Positions 15,513 to 16,913 of a DNA stretch of 16,913 nucleotides are shown here, one piece after another. The stretch is taken from the NCBI GenBank assembly GCA_002292345.1, contig DBBT01000094.1:1-16913 (forward strand), given 5' to 3'. A program made the position numbers and the translations under genes. This DNA comes from Opitutia bacterium UBA977 (lineage in GTDB: Bacteria; Verrucomicrobiota; Verrucomicrobiia; Opitutales; Coraliomargaritaceae). Each line of letters opens with the position of its first letter. Position 1 is the first letter of the stretch. The notes under the pieces were generated by a model. It searched no databases. It was given only the letters and a program-made list of their open reading frames with translations, and was not told the DNA's origin.

Positions 15513-16403
15513 TCAATGTGCGTGATCGTGGCAGTGCGACTGATCCAACATCTGAACTTTCTCTTCCAGACTGGCTTCGGTTGGCAGGTACTGAATTGCC
15601 GCTTGCGGCTGAAAGCGCTGCCACACTGGGATCTTCAATTCATCCTCTAGCTCGCGAATGCGGTCGAGGATGATTGGCTTCTGCGCATAGGGATCGTCTG
15701 GTAAGTCGTTGTGCAACTGCTTTAGGTAGTCATACGCCTCGGCATCTTTCCCCTGGCGGCGTAAGAGCTCGCCATAAATACGAGCGGCAAAATACGGCGC
15801 ATCGAGTTGCTGCGATGCGAGTAGAAACCACTTCGCGGCATTCGCAGTGTCTTTCAACCGATTCAAATAAATCTGCCCAGTCTCCAGATAGAGTTTCGCT
15901 TTATTCGGGTGAAACTCGCGGGCGTTCGCCAACATAGCAAACGCTTGCTCGGCCTGCTCATGGTCGAGCGCCTGTTGACGGCTCTCTGGCACATCCGTGT
16001 AGCCACCCTCTTCCTGAATACGCCAGTTCGGCACATCGTAAGCAATCATCCGCGCACCATTGATCCAGAAAAACTCTGGTCGCGGGTCGAGGGTCGTCAC
16101 CAGCCGCACCATCGCATCGAGCTTCACACGATCACGCCGCTCCCAAATCGTGTTGGTGCGAATCCACAGAAAGTCGGCCATCACTGCACGAAAGCCACCA
16201 AGCAAACCAACGACGAGCCCCTGCCCGAGGGCGCCTTCGATTGCCTCAAGATTCATCTCGGGCTGTCGCGCCTTCACTACTTGCCATGCCGGCGCTTCGA
16301 TCGGGCGTGTGACCATACCAAGCACGACCAACACGAGCAACACGATACACACACTGCGCGCGCGCAGAAATAATGGATGCTTGCGACAAGTACTGGCAGA
16401 CAT
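15513..16403 (-). CDS. Membrane-anchored TPR-like protein with His-rich C-terminal tail
   Basis: A 296-residue protein with one N-terminal hydrophobic segment (about 17-32) after basic residues, which suggests an inner-membrane anchor facing the periplasm. A distinctive block follows, GFRAVMADFLWIRTNTIWERRD (70-91), then LDPRPEFFWINGARMIAYDVPNW (105-127). TPR-like helical pairs are seen at about 150-230: AEQAFAMLANAREFHPNKAKLYLETG and AAKWFLLASQQLDAPYFAARIYGELLRRQG. The last eight residues are SHCHDHAH, a likely metal-binding tail. GGGAGA lies 8 nt before the ATG on the reverse strand, a proper Shine-Dalgarno. The gene begins 3 bp after the stop of the ABC permease, so the two are co-transcribed. 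Precise function is unknown; a partner or scaffold of the transporter is inference. Confidence 0.88.
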   Translation of the reverse strand: MSASTCRKHPLFLRARSVCIVLLVLVVLGMVTRPIEAPAWQVVKARQPEMNLEAIEGALGQGLVVGLLGGFRAVMADFLWIRTNTIWERRDRVKLDAMVRLVTTLDPRPEFFWINGARMIAYDVPNWRIQEEGGYTDVPESRQQALDHEQAEQAFAMLANAREFHPNKAKLYLETGQIYLNRLKDTANAAKWFLLASQQLDAPYFAARIYGELLRRQGKDAEAYDYLKQLHNDLPDDPYAQKPIILDRIRELEDELKIPVWQRFQPQAAIQYLPTEASLEEKVQMLDQSHCHDHAH

Positions 16404-16406
16404 CAG

Positions 16407-16913
16407 CTAGATCTCCCGCTTTTTGAAGTTCACCTGCGCAAGCAGGATAAAGGCGACGGTATAAATCAGCCCGTAGCCGACAATCTGCAGTACTGTGCCT
16501 GACGGCAACGGAGTGTTGGAAGCGAATACCAACTGATCACCAACATTAAACAACTGAAAATTCGGAAAGATTAGCCCCAACACACGCACCAACCACGCGC
16601 CGATGCCCGCCTCCATCGTCGAATACGCATCCCGCGCGATGTATTGCAGCTGGCAAATAATCAGCATGAAGAACGACACCACCACGGTGTACAGATTCGT
16701 ATTCGAAAAGCTGGCGATAAACAACGCGATCGCGCTCAAAATGCCAAACTTCATCCACTGCAGCAGGCCAAAGATAAACAAGTCGCCATAGCGGATCAAA
16801 CGCCCATCGACAAACTCCTCGCCGAGACGCGCCATCAGGGTCGTCTCGCGCCAATAGAGGATGCCGCTTAGCACTAGTATAATGACAGTGGTAAAGACCA
16901 GCATCAGCATGTG
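16407..16913 (-). CDS. ABC-2-like transporter permease, C-terminal part (5' end outside window)
   Basis: The reverse frame is open at the right window edge (a His codon precedes the first visible Met), so only the last 168 residues are present. Hydrophobic segments lie at about 3-18, 50-68, 73-92, 105-117 and 140-158 of the visible part, and the protein ends in a short basic FKKREI tail. The spacing and the final hydrophobic helix followed by a few charged residues resemble ABC-2 type permeases, such as the NosY/GldF-like group. No ATPase is visible here and would be expected upstream. The visible part includes an Asn-Leu-Tyr-rich loop between helices. Assignment rests on hydrophobicity pattern and general resemblance, so it is less sure than neighbouring calls. 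It is followed after 3 bp by the TPR gene. Confidence 0.65.
   Translation of the reverse strand, partial: HMLMLVFTTVIILVLSGILYWRETTLMARLGEEFVDGRLIRYGDLFIFGLLQWMKFGILSAIALFIASFSNTNLYTVVVSFFMLIICQLQYIARDAYSTMEAGIGAWLVRVLGLIFPNFQLFNVGDQLVFASNTPLPSGTVLQIVGYGLIYTVAFILLAQVNFKKREI

Noticed and set aside
15909..16373. Forward 154-residue open frame with many His/Arg/Thr
   Set aside because: It is antisense to the TPR gene, whose frame has a Shine-Dalgarno, membrane anchor and helical repeats. The composition is typical of a shadow frame.

Overview
The window is chromosomal DNA carrying a Wzx/Wzy-type surface polysaccharide locus between ordinary housekeeping or envelope genes. Three things suggest a marine verrucomicrobial (Opitutae/Puniceicoccales-like) bacterium: the moderate GC content, the scarcity of Shine-Dalgarno sequences, and proteins of a PVC flavour (an anchored Trp/Asp-Pro helical repeat protein, a TPR protein, an EGALRKW-type Wzy). 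This assignment is inference from recall of such genomes; no rRNA or marker gene is present.

Left flank (1-2746). A truncated asd (aspartate-semialdehyde dehydrogenase) reads leftward. It is divergent from a small YkuD-type L,D-transpeptidase homologue, and the two annotated start codons share one 7-bp palindrome-like site. A membrane-anchored protein with about nine 34-residue helical repeats follows.

Polysaccharide locus (2751-15461). A polyprenyl-phosphate sugar-1-phosphate transferase (reverse strand, 2751-4163) is divergent from a nine-gene forward operon (4313-12938). Operon order is: specialised NusG paralogue, GT26 glycosyltransferase, GT4, GT4, GT2, Wzy-like polymerase, GT4, GT2, WcaF-like acetyltransferase. 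Most junctions are ATGA/GTGA overlaps or gaps of 2-12 bp, so this reads as one transcript. The 149-bp divergent spacer holds two hairpin-forming elements, one a nested 45-nt structure just upstream of the NusG paralogue. That is a plausible target for the NusG paralogue's own antitermination. The operon is then interrupted by two reverse-strand items: a GT2 remnant of only 82 residues and a 233-aa multi-pass membrane protein of unknown function with conserved-looking Asp/Glu/His pairs inside membrane segments. The Wzx flippase (14184-15461) follows on the forward strand after a 256-bp non-coding region.

Inferred pathway. The phosphotransferase loads the first sugar on undecaprenyl phosphate. 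Six intact glycosyltransferases extend it, to about seven sugars if each acts once. The LbH enzyme O-acetylates it, Wzx flips it and Wzy polymerises it. No Wza/Wzb/Wzc-like export genes or sugar-nucleotide synthesis genes are in the window.

Right flank (15513-16913). A reverse-strand pair has an ABC-2-like permease (truncated by the window edge) followed 3 bp later by an anchored TPR-like protein with a His-rich C-terminal tail. No rRNA, tRNA, CRISPR array, IS element or convincing intrinsic terminator was seen, and no gene-free stretch exceeds 300 bp.
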